Part shown: positions 50,277 to 57,894 of the stretch, in pieces
Layout: every line of letters starts with the position of its first letter
How positions within the stretch are numbered: the first letter of the stretch is position 1
Assembly: GCA_041879425.1 (NCBI GenBank)
Contig: CP090855.1
Location: 1,240,001 to 1,304,000 of the forward strand
Reading direction: 5' to 3'
Origin: Vibrio pomeroyi
GTDB lineage: Bacteria > Pseudomonadota > Gammaproteobacteria > Enterobacterales > Vibrionaceae
Length of the DNA: 64,000 nt
Made by a program: the position numbers and the translations under genes
The notes under the pieces: generated by a model
What the model was told of the DNA's origin: nothing
The model's input: only the letters and a program-made list of their open reading frames with translations
The model's database searches: none

Positions 50277-52817
50277 TTAGTTAGCACAGCTTGCTGGGCC
50301 GATCTCTTTCCACACGCCCCATTGGCCTGTCGTTGTTGGATCTTCACCAGTTGTCCACCATTTCGCTTCCCAAACCTTACCGCCTTGAGTCACTTGGTCA
50401 CCACCAGTGTAGACTGCACTTGAATCCCAAGCGTTAGTACACGTGCCACCGCCTGTGGTTTTCTTGAGGACTTTCACTGAAGTAGCCGCGACTGATGTAT
50501 CGGTACCATCACTCACTGTCACAGAGAAGTTCAATTCCGTATCTTGCGTGTATTCAGCAGCGACAAAGCTTACTGAAGCGCCTTGTACTGTTGCGTTGAT
50601 ACCTGCTGGTACATCCCAAGTGAAGGTTAATGTGTCTTGATCAGCATCGCTAGACGCTGACGCATCAACCACAACAACATCACCCGCATTGACTTTAGCC
50701 GGAGCCGTAACCACTGCAACTGGCGCTGTGTTGACTGGGCCTGTGTCTTTAGGGTTTACCGTGACAACAACTGTGTCTGTTGACGTTGCGCCTTCGTTGT
50801 CTGTTACGGTTAGGCTGAATGTTAGAGTCTCTTGTTGTGCGACTTCCACAACATCGAAGCTTGCGACAGCTGCATTAGCATTAGCCAGTGTTACGGCAGT
50901 TCCGCTCACTTGTGACCAAACGTAACTAGCGATTGTGCCGTCGCTGTCTTTTGAAGCACTGCCATCCAGAGAAACAGAAGCTGGGCCTTCAACGGATTGA
51001 TCGGCACCTGCTGCTGCAGTTGGTTTGCGGTTTACAGGATCGGTGGTGCCACCTGCTAGGCCTTCATGCATTGCATTCAGGATATCGCCGTTGTCTGCAT
51101 CAATTTCCCAAGAGAATAGACCTGCAAGACCAAGGCTACGAACGTATGCGCCTTTTGCTTTTACAGAGCGGTCATCATCAAATGTGATTAGCTGACCTGA
51201 AGTGCGGTTCCAAACGTAAGGCGCTTCTGCCATTTCGTCGTAACCGTATTCGAAGCCATTGATGCCTTGGTTGTTAGCGCCAAGCATGTTCGCCTTAATG
51301 CCTTTGTAGTCGATAACGCCATCTTCCCAGACACCTTGTGCAGAGCTGCCTTTCAGTTTGCCGTTACCAACCCCTGTCATAGGGTCGTTAGGATCTGAAA
51401 GTGATGATGGTAATACGCCTTCCCAGCCACGACCGTACATCGCTGTACCAACAACAAGTTTGTTGGCTGGAACACCTTGCTCAAGAAGCAGTTGGATGCC
51501 GTTGTCTGTGGTGTAAGCAGGGCCTGTGTATGGTTCGCCGTTTTCATCAAGGCCTGTGCCATCACATTGACCAGGGCGCATGAAGTTACCGCAGTTTAAT
51601 GCTGTTTGATGACCCAATACGTTATTCCAACCGCCGTAGAAGTCGTAAGTCATTGCGAAGATGTAATCCATGTATTGGATAGCATCGCCGTAGTCCACGT
51701 CTTCAATTTTATCGTGACCAACACCGATCGCTGATGTGAGTTCGTAAGTACGACCATTTTCAGCTTCTAGCTCATCTAGCATCACACGTAGTTCTGCCAT
51801 TAGTGCAATGTAAGCCGGGCCATCATTTACTGGGTCACCTAGATCTGGTGCAGCACCGCCGCCACCAGGGAATTCCCAGTCGATATCCACACCGTCGTAG
51901 AATTTCCATGTGTTAAGGAATTTCTTAACCGATGCGACAAAGGTGTCACGGTTTGCTTTGGTTGTGAAATCGAAGAATGGGTCAGACAGTGTCCAACCAC
52001 CAATCGATGGGATGATCTTCAAATCAGGATTACGCTGTTTGAGCGCCATCATCATCGCGTAGTTACCCTTGATCGGTGAGCTGTATTCGTGCCCCGCTTG
52101 AGGGAAGCTCTTCTGGAAAGCAGCCCATGGGTCATGAATCACTACTTCGTAATCATTAACACCCTGACAAGCTGTCATTAGGGCGTTGTAGCTGTTTCCA
52201 CCTACCGATTTTACTGATTCGTTAGGACCACAAATTGGGATGAAGCCGTAAAGGATGTGGGTCAAGTTATCAGCAGGTAGGTTATCTACCGTGTAGTCAC
52301 GACCATAAATACCCCACTCAACAAAGTAAGTACCGACTACGGTGTTTGGATCTGTGTTGTATGACTTGTTGTTTGGATCCACATTCATCGCAAGTGGCGC
52401 TAAGTGTGCGCCATCGGTATCGGCAATCGTGATTTTAGCGGGTGCGCTTTTGCTACAACCTGTTTCGTCACACGCTTCAATTTCCATATCGAATAAGCCA
52501 CCTTGGCCGTATTCGAATGAAGCCGTGGTTTGGCTGCCAGTGATTGGGCCTGTGGCGACTTTAACGCCATCAAAGTAGATGTTGTACGTGTTTCCTGACG
52601 TTCCGCTCCATTGGTTGAACTTAACGTCGACTTTTGCTTTGTCGTGATATTTAACCATCTGGTTATAGCCAGAGGTGGTTTCCATCGCGAGTTCGATTTT
52701 TGAAAATTGTAGGTTGTTGGAACCGTACATGTCGATGCTAGGTGCTGTCGGAGCAGCTAACGCTGTACCAGATAGCGCTAGAGCAATGCTTGCAGCACAG
52801 GTATTTATACGAATCAT
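50277..52817 (-). CDS. chiA: Secreted GH18 chitinase, ChiA type
   Basis: An 846-residue multidomain chitinase. Signal peptide (ASIALALSGTALA), ChitinaseA-type N-domain (YDGVDID-distinct region, about 25-140), GH18 catalytic domain (about 165-600) with the active motif DGVDIDWEFPGG and TYDFYGGWNN, two PKD/REJ-like beta-repeats (about 605-780, each with a VTVTDN or VSDGT pattern), and a C-terminal chitin-binding CBM5/12 (CTNAWDSSAVYTGGDQVTQG; KWWTTGEDPT). It hydrolyses chitin outside the cell. ATG at 52817. nagB, about 18 kb away, would act on products. Confidence 0.95.
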   Translation of the reverse strand: MIRINTCAASIALALSGTALAAPTAPSIDMYGSNNLQFSKIELAMETTSGYNQMVKYHDKAKVDVKFNQWSGTSGNTYNIYFDGVKVATGPITGSQTTASFEYGQGGLFDMEIEACDETGCSKSAPAKITIADTDGAHLAPLAMNVDPNNKSYNTDPNTVVGTYFVEWGIYGRDYTVDNLPADNLTHILYGFIPICGPNESVKSVGGNSYNALMTACQGVNDYEVVIHDPWAAFQKSFPQAGHEYSSPIKGNYAMMMALKQRNPDLKIIPSIGGWTLSDPFFDFTTKANRDTFVASVKKFLNTWKFYDGVDIDWEFPGGGGAAPDLGDPVNDGPAYIALMAELRVMLDELEAENGRTYELTSAIGVGHDKIEDVDYGDAIQYMDYIFAMTYDFYGGWNNVLGHQTALNCGNFMRPGQCDGTGLDENGEPYTGPAYTTDNGIQLLLEQGVPANKLVVGTAMYGRGWEGVLPSSLSDPNDPMTGVGNGKLKGSSAQGVWEDGVIDYKGIKANMLGANNQGINGFEYGYDEMAEAPYVWNRTSGQLITFDDDRSVKAKGAYVRSLGLAGLFSWEIDADNGDILNAMHEGLAGGTTDPVNRKPTAAAGADQSVEGPASVSLDGSASKDSDGTIASYVWSQVSGTAVTLANANAAVASFDVVEVAQQETLTFSLTVTDNEGATSTDTVVVTVNPKDTGPVNTAPVAVVTAPAKVNAGDVVVVDASASSDADQDTLTFTWDVPAGINATVQGASVSFVAAEYTQDTELNFSVTVSDGTDTSVAATSVKVLKKTTGGGTCTNAWDSSAVYTGGDQVTQGGKVWEAKWWTTGEDPTTTGQWGVWKEIGPASCAN

Positions 52818-52962
52818 ACTATTTCTCTCATTCCTTGAAGGTTACGAGAACCAAATGGCCCCATAAGCGGCTCCAGTCAGTTTTGAAGGAGCTTCCTCGT
52901 CAGTATTCGAGAGAGTTTTAATTTCATAACTGAAAATAAATCCGTTTTCGATGGACAACTAA

Positions 52963-52986
52963 AAAATTGTATCTTGTTACAATTTT
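52963..52986. promoter_or_regulatory. 24-bp perfect dyad upstream of chiA
   Basis: AAAATTGTA-N6-TACAATTTT, nine paired bases in each arm, at 146-169 bp upstream of the chiA ATG. Its layout resembles a regulator operator (TGTA-N6-TACA class); the protein is unknown. Nothing else is recognised in the 400-bp gap between chiA and the DUF2850 gene. Confidence 0.55.
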
Positions 52987-53218
52987 GTTGCTTAATGAGT
53001 GAGAGGCTGAGTCCATGTTTTATAAAATAAAACAACATTCAGTAGGAAAATCTCATAAGTGAAATTACACGACATGAAGTTATGTAAAGGTGCGACAAAC
53101 TATATGAAAATATCGCAGATTTGAAGCGGCATCACAAAGCATTGAACTTTAGGTAAGGTATTTAAAGGGTGTTGAGAACGTGCTTAAAGCGTATCGAGAG
53201 CTCTTAGGGGAGCGATGG

Positions 53219-53683
53219 CTATCTTTTGAATTGCTCTGCCAGTGAAGCGCGTCGTTGCTGCATGATGCTGTGAGTGTCACCGGTTGCGGTATCTTCATAA
53301 CCTTCTTTGATGAACTGCTGAGAGGGTGTACTAGGCACCAATCGCTTTAAACGAGGAGAGTCGTAGGTACCGCTGATGGTGTAAACCGTCGGTCCAGAAC
53401 CTGTATTGATCGTGACAACCTTGCCATCAAAATCAAACGAAGTACTGATGAAGCGATGGTTCATCATCACGCCATTGTCTGAAAGCGTCAGAATATCGGT
53501 TTTGTAAGGGGGAGCACCAATTTCTATCCATGTGCCATGGACTTTGCTTGGACTGACAGATTGCTGGTGGGCTTGATAAGCAAAATAGCCTGCGGTGAGG
53601 GCAATCATAAAACCAGCTAATAGGAAGCCGTAAAGTAGCGAGTTGGCAAATAGATCTCTGCTTTTAGTGGGCTTTTTTGCCAT
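53219..53683 (-). CDS. DUF2850 family membrane-anchored protein
   Basis: A 154-residue protein with an N-terminal TM helix (SLLYGFLLAGFMIALTAGYF) and a periplasmic beta-rich domain (GTWIEIGAPPYKTDILTLSD; YDSPRLKRLVPSTPSQQFIK). DUF2850 is typical of Vibrionaceae; no function known. ATG at 53683. Confidence 0.85.
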   Translation of the reverse strand: MAKKPTKSRDLFANSLLYGFLLAGFMIALTAGYFAYQAHQQSVSPSKVHGTWIEIGAPPYKTDILTLSDNGVMMNHRFISTSFDFDGKVVTINTGSGPTVYTISGTYDSPRLKRLVPSTPSQQFIKEGYEDTATGDTHSIMQQRRASLAEQFKR

Positions 53684-53990
53684 TATCTCTTCATTTCCTC
53701 ACATGTACCGTTCTTAAGTCTATAAATTAAAATCTTAGTTTGCAAAGATTGTTATAAGAGTTAGAAGCAGGATCGAATGTTCTAGATAAATGGGTTGCTT
53801 TGGATAATTTTCAGTTTTCCTTGTGGTATTTGTTCAATCAATGCATCTCAATTGTCGAAATGCTTAAGCTATGCGTATTTATTTCTTGTGAGAAAGCCGT
53901 GAATTGGTTAAAACAATTATCACCTAAATTTACGCATAGGCTTATTCGTTGAGCCCAATAACTGCAATTTGAAGATAACAAGGAAGTACA
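53684..53990. other. Gene-free stretch between DUF2850 and ppnP
   Basis: About 307 bp, AT-rich, carrying the two divergent promoters; I see no clear repeat, hairpin or reading frame. Confidence 0.6.
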
Positions 53991-54272
53991 ATGATTAAAG
54001 AAAACACATACTTTGAAGGTGGCGTTAAGTCGCTAGCGTTTAACCAATCTGGCGCTGATGTGAGTGTTGGTGTGATGGCGACGGGCGAATACACATTCGG
54101 TACTGCTGCTCCTGAAAAGATGACAGTGGTTAAAGGCGCTCTAATTGTAAAACGTGTTGGCGATGAGGATTGGACGACATACCAATCTGGTGAGTCTTTT
54201 GACGTTGCGGGCGATTCTTCTTTCGACTTGCAAGTAAAAGAAGCAACGGCTTACTTGTGTGAGTACCTATAA
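53991..54272 (+). CDS. ppnP: Pyrimidine/purine nucleoside phosphorylase PpnP
   Basis: A 93-residue cupin: TYFEGGVKSLAFNQSGADVS, GVMATGEYTFGTAAPEKMTV and YQSGESFDVAGDSSFDLQVK. PpnP (YaiE) cleaves nucleosides with phosphate to base and ribose-1-phosphate. ATG at 53991 with AAGGAA. Monocistron. Confidence 0.92.
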   Translation: MIKENTYFEGGVKSLAFNQSGADVSVGVMATGEYTFGTAAPEKMTVVKGALIVKRVGDEDWTTYQSGESFDVAGDSSFDLQVKEATAYLCEYL

Positions 54273-54302
54273 GAAGCCTGATATTAGCTTCTGTTCAATA
54301 AG

Positions 54303-54334
54303 AAAAAACCACGCTCTAGGAGCGTGGTTAAATA
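54303..54334 (+). terminator. Terminator of ppnP
   Basis: AACCACGCTC (54307-54316), TAG loop, GAGCGTGGTT (54320-54329), T-poor tail but good stem. Confidence 0.7.
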
Positions 54335-54458
54335 AGTGATAGTAACCGGCAGTGGATAGTGTCACTTGTTTTTACAGTCATCAAATGGACGACCAAAATT
54401 CGTTGTTCAATCTCTTCAGTACTCTTTTCAAAGCTCACCAAAGCTCAAAGCACGAGCA

Positions 54459-55325
54459 TTAGTAAGTCTTAAAAACGCCGCTGTTGTAGTCCTGAATAGT
54501 CTGTTCAATCTCTTTCATCGAGTTCATGACGAACGGACCATAATGCACAACAGGCTCATCAATCGGTTGGCCAGCAAAAATCAACACACCTGAATCTTCT
54601 AAGCTACTCAAAGAAAGTAGTTCAGCTTTGGTCAGTAACGCAAGTTGACCTTGGTTGATGACTTTACCATCGATCTGAATGCTGCCTCTGTACACGTAAG
54701 TCATGGCATTATGAGCAGCCTCAGTGCCCAAGGAAACTTCTTGGCCTGAACGAGCTCGCCAGTCCGCGACGCTTAATGGCACACCTGTCTTTTGTAGTGG
54801 ACCTTGTGCTCGCAATGTTTCTGAGTCAGCTTGGTTACGTAGCTCAAACCCACCGGCAATTACGCGTAACAAACCGCCTTGTTCACTTTGATGCTCAGTA
54901 ATAGTTTCACTTTGGAAGTCATGGTACTGCGCAGGCTGCATTTTGTGTGTTGATGGTTGGTTTATCCAAATCTGAAAGCCGTGCAGCGCACCTTCTTCCA
55001 TCATTGGCATCTCACTGTGAATGACACCACGACCTGCAGCCATCCATTGTGCACCGCCGCTGCGAAGCTCTCCGACATTGCCCATGTGGTCTTTGTGCTG
55101 GAAGTGACCTTGGAGCATGTAAGTGAGTGTCTCTATTCCACGGTGAGGATGAGGAGGAAAGCCGCCAACATAGTCTTTGCTTTCATCCGATTTGAGTTCA
55201 TCAATCATCAAAAATGGAGAGAAACGCGCGTTATTGAAACCAGCGACTCTTTGGATTTTGACGCCATCACCATCTGAGGTGGCATGAGCTGAGATTACAT
55301 GCTCTATGGTTCTTACATTCGACAT
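54459..55325 (-). CDS. Pirin family protein
   Basis: A 288-residue bicupin: N-terminal cupin with the Fe-type ligands PHPHRGIETLTYMLQGHFQHKDHMGN (given here only by its central part HRGIETLTYMLQGHFQHKDH), GAQWMAAGRGVIHSEMP, and a C-terminal cupin. Pirins may oxidise flavonoids or act as regulators. ATG at 55325, monocistronic. Confidence 0.92.
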   Translation of the reverse strand: MSNVRTIEHVISAHATSDGDGVKIQRVAGFNNARFSPFLMIDELKSDESKDYVGGFPPHPHRGIETLTYMLQGHFQHKDHMGNVGELRSGGAQWMAAGRGVIHSEMPMMEEGALHGFQIWINQPSTHKMQPAQYHDFQSETITEHQSEQGGLLRVIAGGFELRNQADSETLRAQGPLQKTGVPLSVADWRARSGQEVSLGTEAAHNAMTYVYRGSIQIDGKVINQGQLALLTKAELLSLSSLEDSGVLIFAGQPIDEPVVHYGPFVMNSMKEIEQTIQDYNSGVFKTY

Positions 55326-55482
55326 ATTGAAACCCTCGTAAACTTGAATAGGGCTAGTTTATGGAATTTGATTTGAAAAGAAGATGGCACAACGTTGAGT
55401 GACTTATTCGAAAATCTTGAACAGGTAACAATATGAAATTAAGTCTATACTCAATATAGATAAGATCGCCAAGGAGGCCGCT

Positions 55483-55764
55483 ATGGCAGTACAACAAAAA
55501 CATGGCGAAAGGCACGGTCGAATGGGCTTCGATAATGATTTTACAACGGAGCAAGGTCAGCGTTTTACTGAAGTCGCGAATAACGCCGTTAAGCGACGGG
55601 GAAAAAAGCGTGAGGTGGAAGCGGCTTTTATGCATTCGGCGAAACAAGTCGCCTTTAAGCCAGTAGCTAGATCCAAGCGTATTAACCCAGACCGTACTCG
55701 ACAAGTTGTATGGATTATTGTGATTGGTCTAGTAAGCCTTTGGGTTATGTATATGGCAGGTTAA
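55483..55764 (+). CDS. Small basic protein with a C-terminal TM anchor
   Basis: A 93-residue protein with a strongly basic soluble part (FTTEQGQRFTEVANNAVKRR, GKKREVEAAFMH) and a C-terminal TM helix (VVWIIVIGLVSLWVMYMAG). ATG at 55483 preceded by AAGGAGG, an excellent ribosome site. Family not recognised. Its stop overlaps the convergent diguanylate cyclase stop by 4 bp. Confidence 0.75.
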   Translation: MAVQQKHGERHGRMGFDNDFTTEQGQRFTEVANNAVKRRGKKREVEAAFMHSAKQVAFKPVARSKRINPDRTRQVVWIIVIGLVSLWVMYMAG

Positions 55765-56984
55765 CGTTGACGTGTTTTTAACAGCGTTACATTGTTCCCT
55801 TCCACTTTCGTTTCAAGACACTCTTCAAGTTCAGAAGAATCCAATTCTGAGCAAGGCAGATTCGTCGGTAATTCTTCTATCAATGTCGATACTGGGTTGT
55901 CGTGATAATAAGCATATCGGTTCTTCCCAGAATGCTTGGCCACGTACATGGCTTTGTCGGCACATCTTGTTAACTCATGCAATTCTGTCGCATCTTGTGG
56001 GTACAAAGACACACCAACACTGAGTGTCAGTTCTTTGATTCTTTCGTTTGTTTGGCAACCGCTCTCAAATAACCCACATATTCTATCGAGAATACCGTCG
56101 AGGTCTTTTCGAGTTGGAATATCGTAGAGCATTAGAACGAACTCATCCCCGGCAAAGCGCGCAATTGAATAATCGTATTCGTGACTCTTTCTATCTCGGG
56201 TTCGAATGTTGTTGCTCAAGCGATTGGCAAAATGTTGTAAGACGCTGTCGCCCACATCGTGCCCATAGCTGTCGTTAATGGCTTTAAAGTCATCGATGTC
56301 TAGAAAGACCAGTGCGGTAAGTGACCGCTTACTATCGACTGTCGCAAGTTTCTCTACAGCCCAGCGTTCAAAGCTCCAACGGTTTGCTAATCCTGTCAGT
56401 TGGTCTCGGTAGGCTAAATCTTCAATGCCTTCTTTGTACAAACGCTGAATATAGCTCACTGCTTTTGTGTAGTAATAAGCTGAGGTATGACAAACCAAAC
56501 TCATGGTAAATAGGCTGAGAACGAAGCGATGAGTGCTATTAAAAGGCAGAGAGAAGTTGTTAGGCAACGCGGTAATCAGCGTACTGATAAATAGGCAAAA
56601 CGAGGTGCTAAAGATGATGCCTATTCGGAAGTCGTTGATAAAAATCACCGCCGCCAAAATAGGGTAGAGCCAAAGGGTTCGATCGGGAATGGCGTGGCTG
56701 TACAAGAATAGAATCACACCCTGAACGAGCAGTACACCACTTAGAATCAGCTCCGAGTAGTCAGGGTTGATAACCTTTCTGACGTAAAAGGCATTCGAGA
56801 TAGCGATAATCGCAAAACACAGTTCAAAAACCGACAAAGTGTAATGCTGGCCCTGAAAATAAGCCCACGTGTAGAAAATGAATAGTGCCGCGGCAGTCAG
56901 TGAAAAGGAGTAGACAATTTTCTGTTTTCGGGTGGATCGAATGTCCGCCATTTCTTCTAGGTGCCTACCGACCAGCCTGTTCAT
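55761..56984 (-). CDS. Membrane diguanylate cyclase (GGDEF)
   Basis: A 407-residue protein: five to six N-terminal TM helices, then a GGDEF domain (residues about 200-370) with DQLTGLANRWSFERWAVEKL, FLDIDDFKAINDSYGHDVGD, the active motif as AGDEF (IARFAGDEFVLML) and SLYPQDATELHELTRCADKAMY. It makes c-di-GMP. The RxxD inhibitory site is absent (HEYD is present instead). ATG at 56984. Confidence 0.92.
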   Translation of the reverse strand: MNRLVGRHLEEMADIRSTRKQKIVYSFSLTAAALFIFYTWAYFQGQHYTLSVFELCFAIIAISNAFYVRKVINPDYSELILSGVLLVQGVILFLYSHAIPDRTLWLYPILAAVIFINDFRIGIIFSTSFCLFISTLITALPNNFSLPFNSTHRFVLSLFTMSLVCHTSAYYYTKAVSYIQRLYKEGIEDLAYRDQLTGLANRWSFERWAVEKLATVDSKRSLTALVFLDIDDFKAINDSYGHDVGDSVLQHFANRLSNNIRTRDRKSHEYDYSIARFAGDEFVLMLYDIPTRKDLDGILDRICGLFESGCQTNERIKELTLSVGVSLYPQDATELHELTRCADKAMYVAKHSGKNRYAYYHDNPVSTLIEELPTNLPCSELDSSELEECLETKVEGNNVTLLKTRQR

Positions 56985-57266
56985 GTGATTTGTGCCACTA
57001 ATTTTGATGATTGTATTAATAGTAGATTAAATAACAAGCTACGCAGAGACTTAGATACCTATTTAGTGTGACTACTATCAAGGTTTCATATGAAAGACTG
57101 ATTAAGACATTATTAATAGTGATGTATATCACCGACGGTGCAGATTTCTTTTAGGAAGCAGTCGCCAACGAGCAGGTCGATGGCCGTTCTTTGATGATTA
57201 TGTACTTGCTTTCCAATGATTTACTCAACATAGTTTGTAGACAATCGAATTTGATAGAGGCTCATT

Positions 57267-57605
57267 ATGTTAATTACGTTTAGTTGCAAGGCTCACGCTA
57301 GCGTCACCATGTTTGGCGAGATCGGTCTTCAGTTCATCAAAATGCTTGGACATAGTGGCACTATCCCTGGTGCCATTGATGCTTCAGAGGTGCCTCAAGC
57401 TTTGAATAATTTACGTGCTGCGCTTGAGGTCGAACAAAAGCAACCCATAGAACAAAACGATGCTGATGACGATAACGAAGATGAAGTTGTAGAAGCGCCA
57501 GTGAACATCGGTAGCCGTGCATTTCCGTTGGTAGAGTTGCTAAAAGCAGCCATCAAAGAAGAGTGTGAAGTGATGTGGGAAGACGGCAGCGGTAAGCGTT
57601 TGTGA
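57267..57605 (+). CDS. DUF1840 family protein
   Basis: A 112-residue protein: MLITFSCKAHASVTMFGEIG, then GLQFIKMLGHSGTIPGAIDA, an acidic linker (NDADDDNEDEVVEAP) and FPLVELLKAAIKEECEVMWE. It matches DUF1840, of unknown function. ATG at 57267, single gene. Confidence 0.85.
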   Translation: MLITFSCKAHASVTMFGEIGLQFIKMLGHSGTIPGAIDASEVPQALNNLRAALEVEQKQPIEQNDADDDNEDEVVEAPVNIGSRAFPLVELLKAAIKEECEVMWEDGSGKRL

Positions 57606-57722
57606 GGTTTTTATCCTTATTCATTGCAGCGAAGCTTTAGTAAACGAGTTCATAAATTTGGCCTTAAAATGTGTACAAATAAAGAGCATCGGACTTTATC
57701 AATACAATGTCAGGAGATAATT

Positions 57723-57788
57723 ATGAACAGTGTTTTATTTGTTGCGAAGTGTTTCAAATATTACGGGCAGAGTCATATCTTGCGATGA
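57723..57788 (+). CDS. Candidate 21-residue peptide frame
   Basis: ATG at 57723, preceded by AGGAG with good spacing, opens MNSVLFVAKCFKYYGQSHIL and one more Arg before TGA at 57786-57788. Could be a leader peptide or chance; the 290-bp gap is otherwise without a gene. Confidence 0.3.
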   Translation: MNSVLFVAKCFKYYGQSHILR

Positions 57789-57894
57789 AAATTCAAAGAC
57801 TTTTATAGGCATAACTACACATACTTTCAGTAATTAAAGTAAACTGGAATAATAATTTATATTTATAAAAACACATTGAACTAAAGGACATTTG

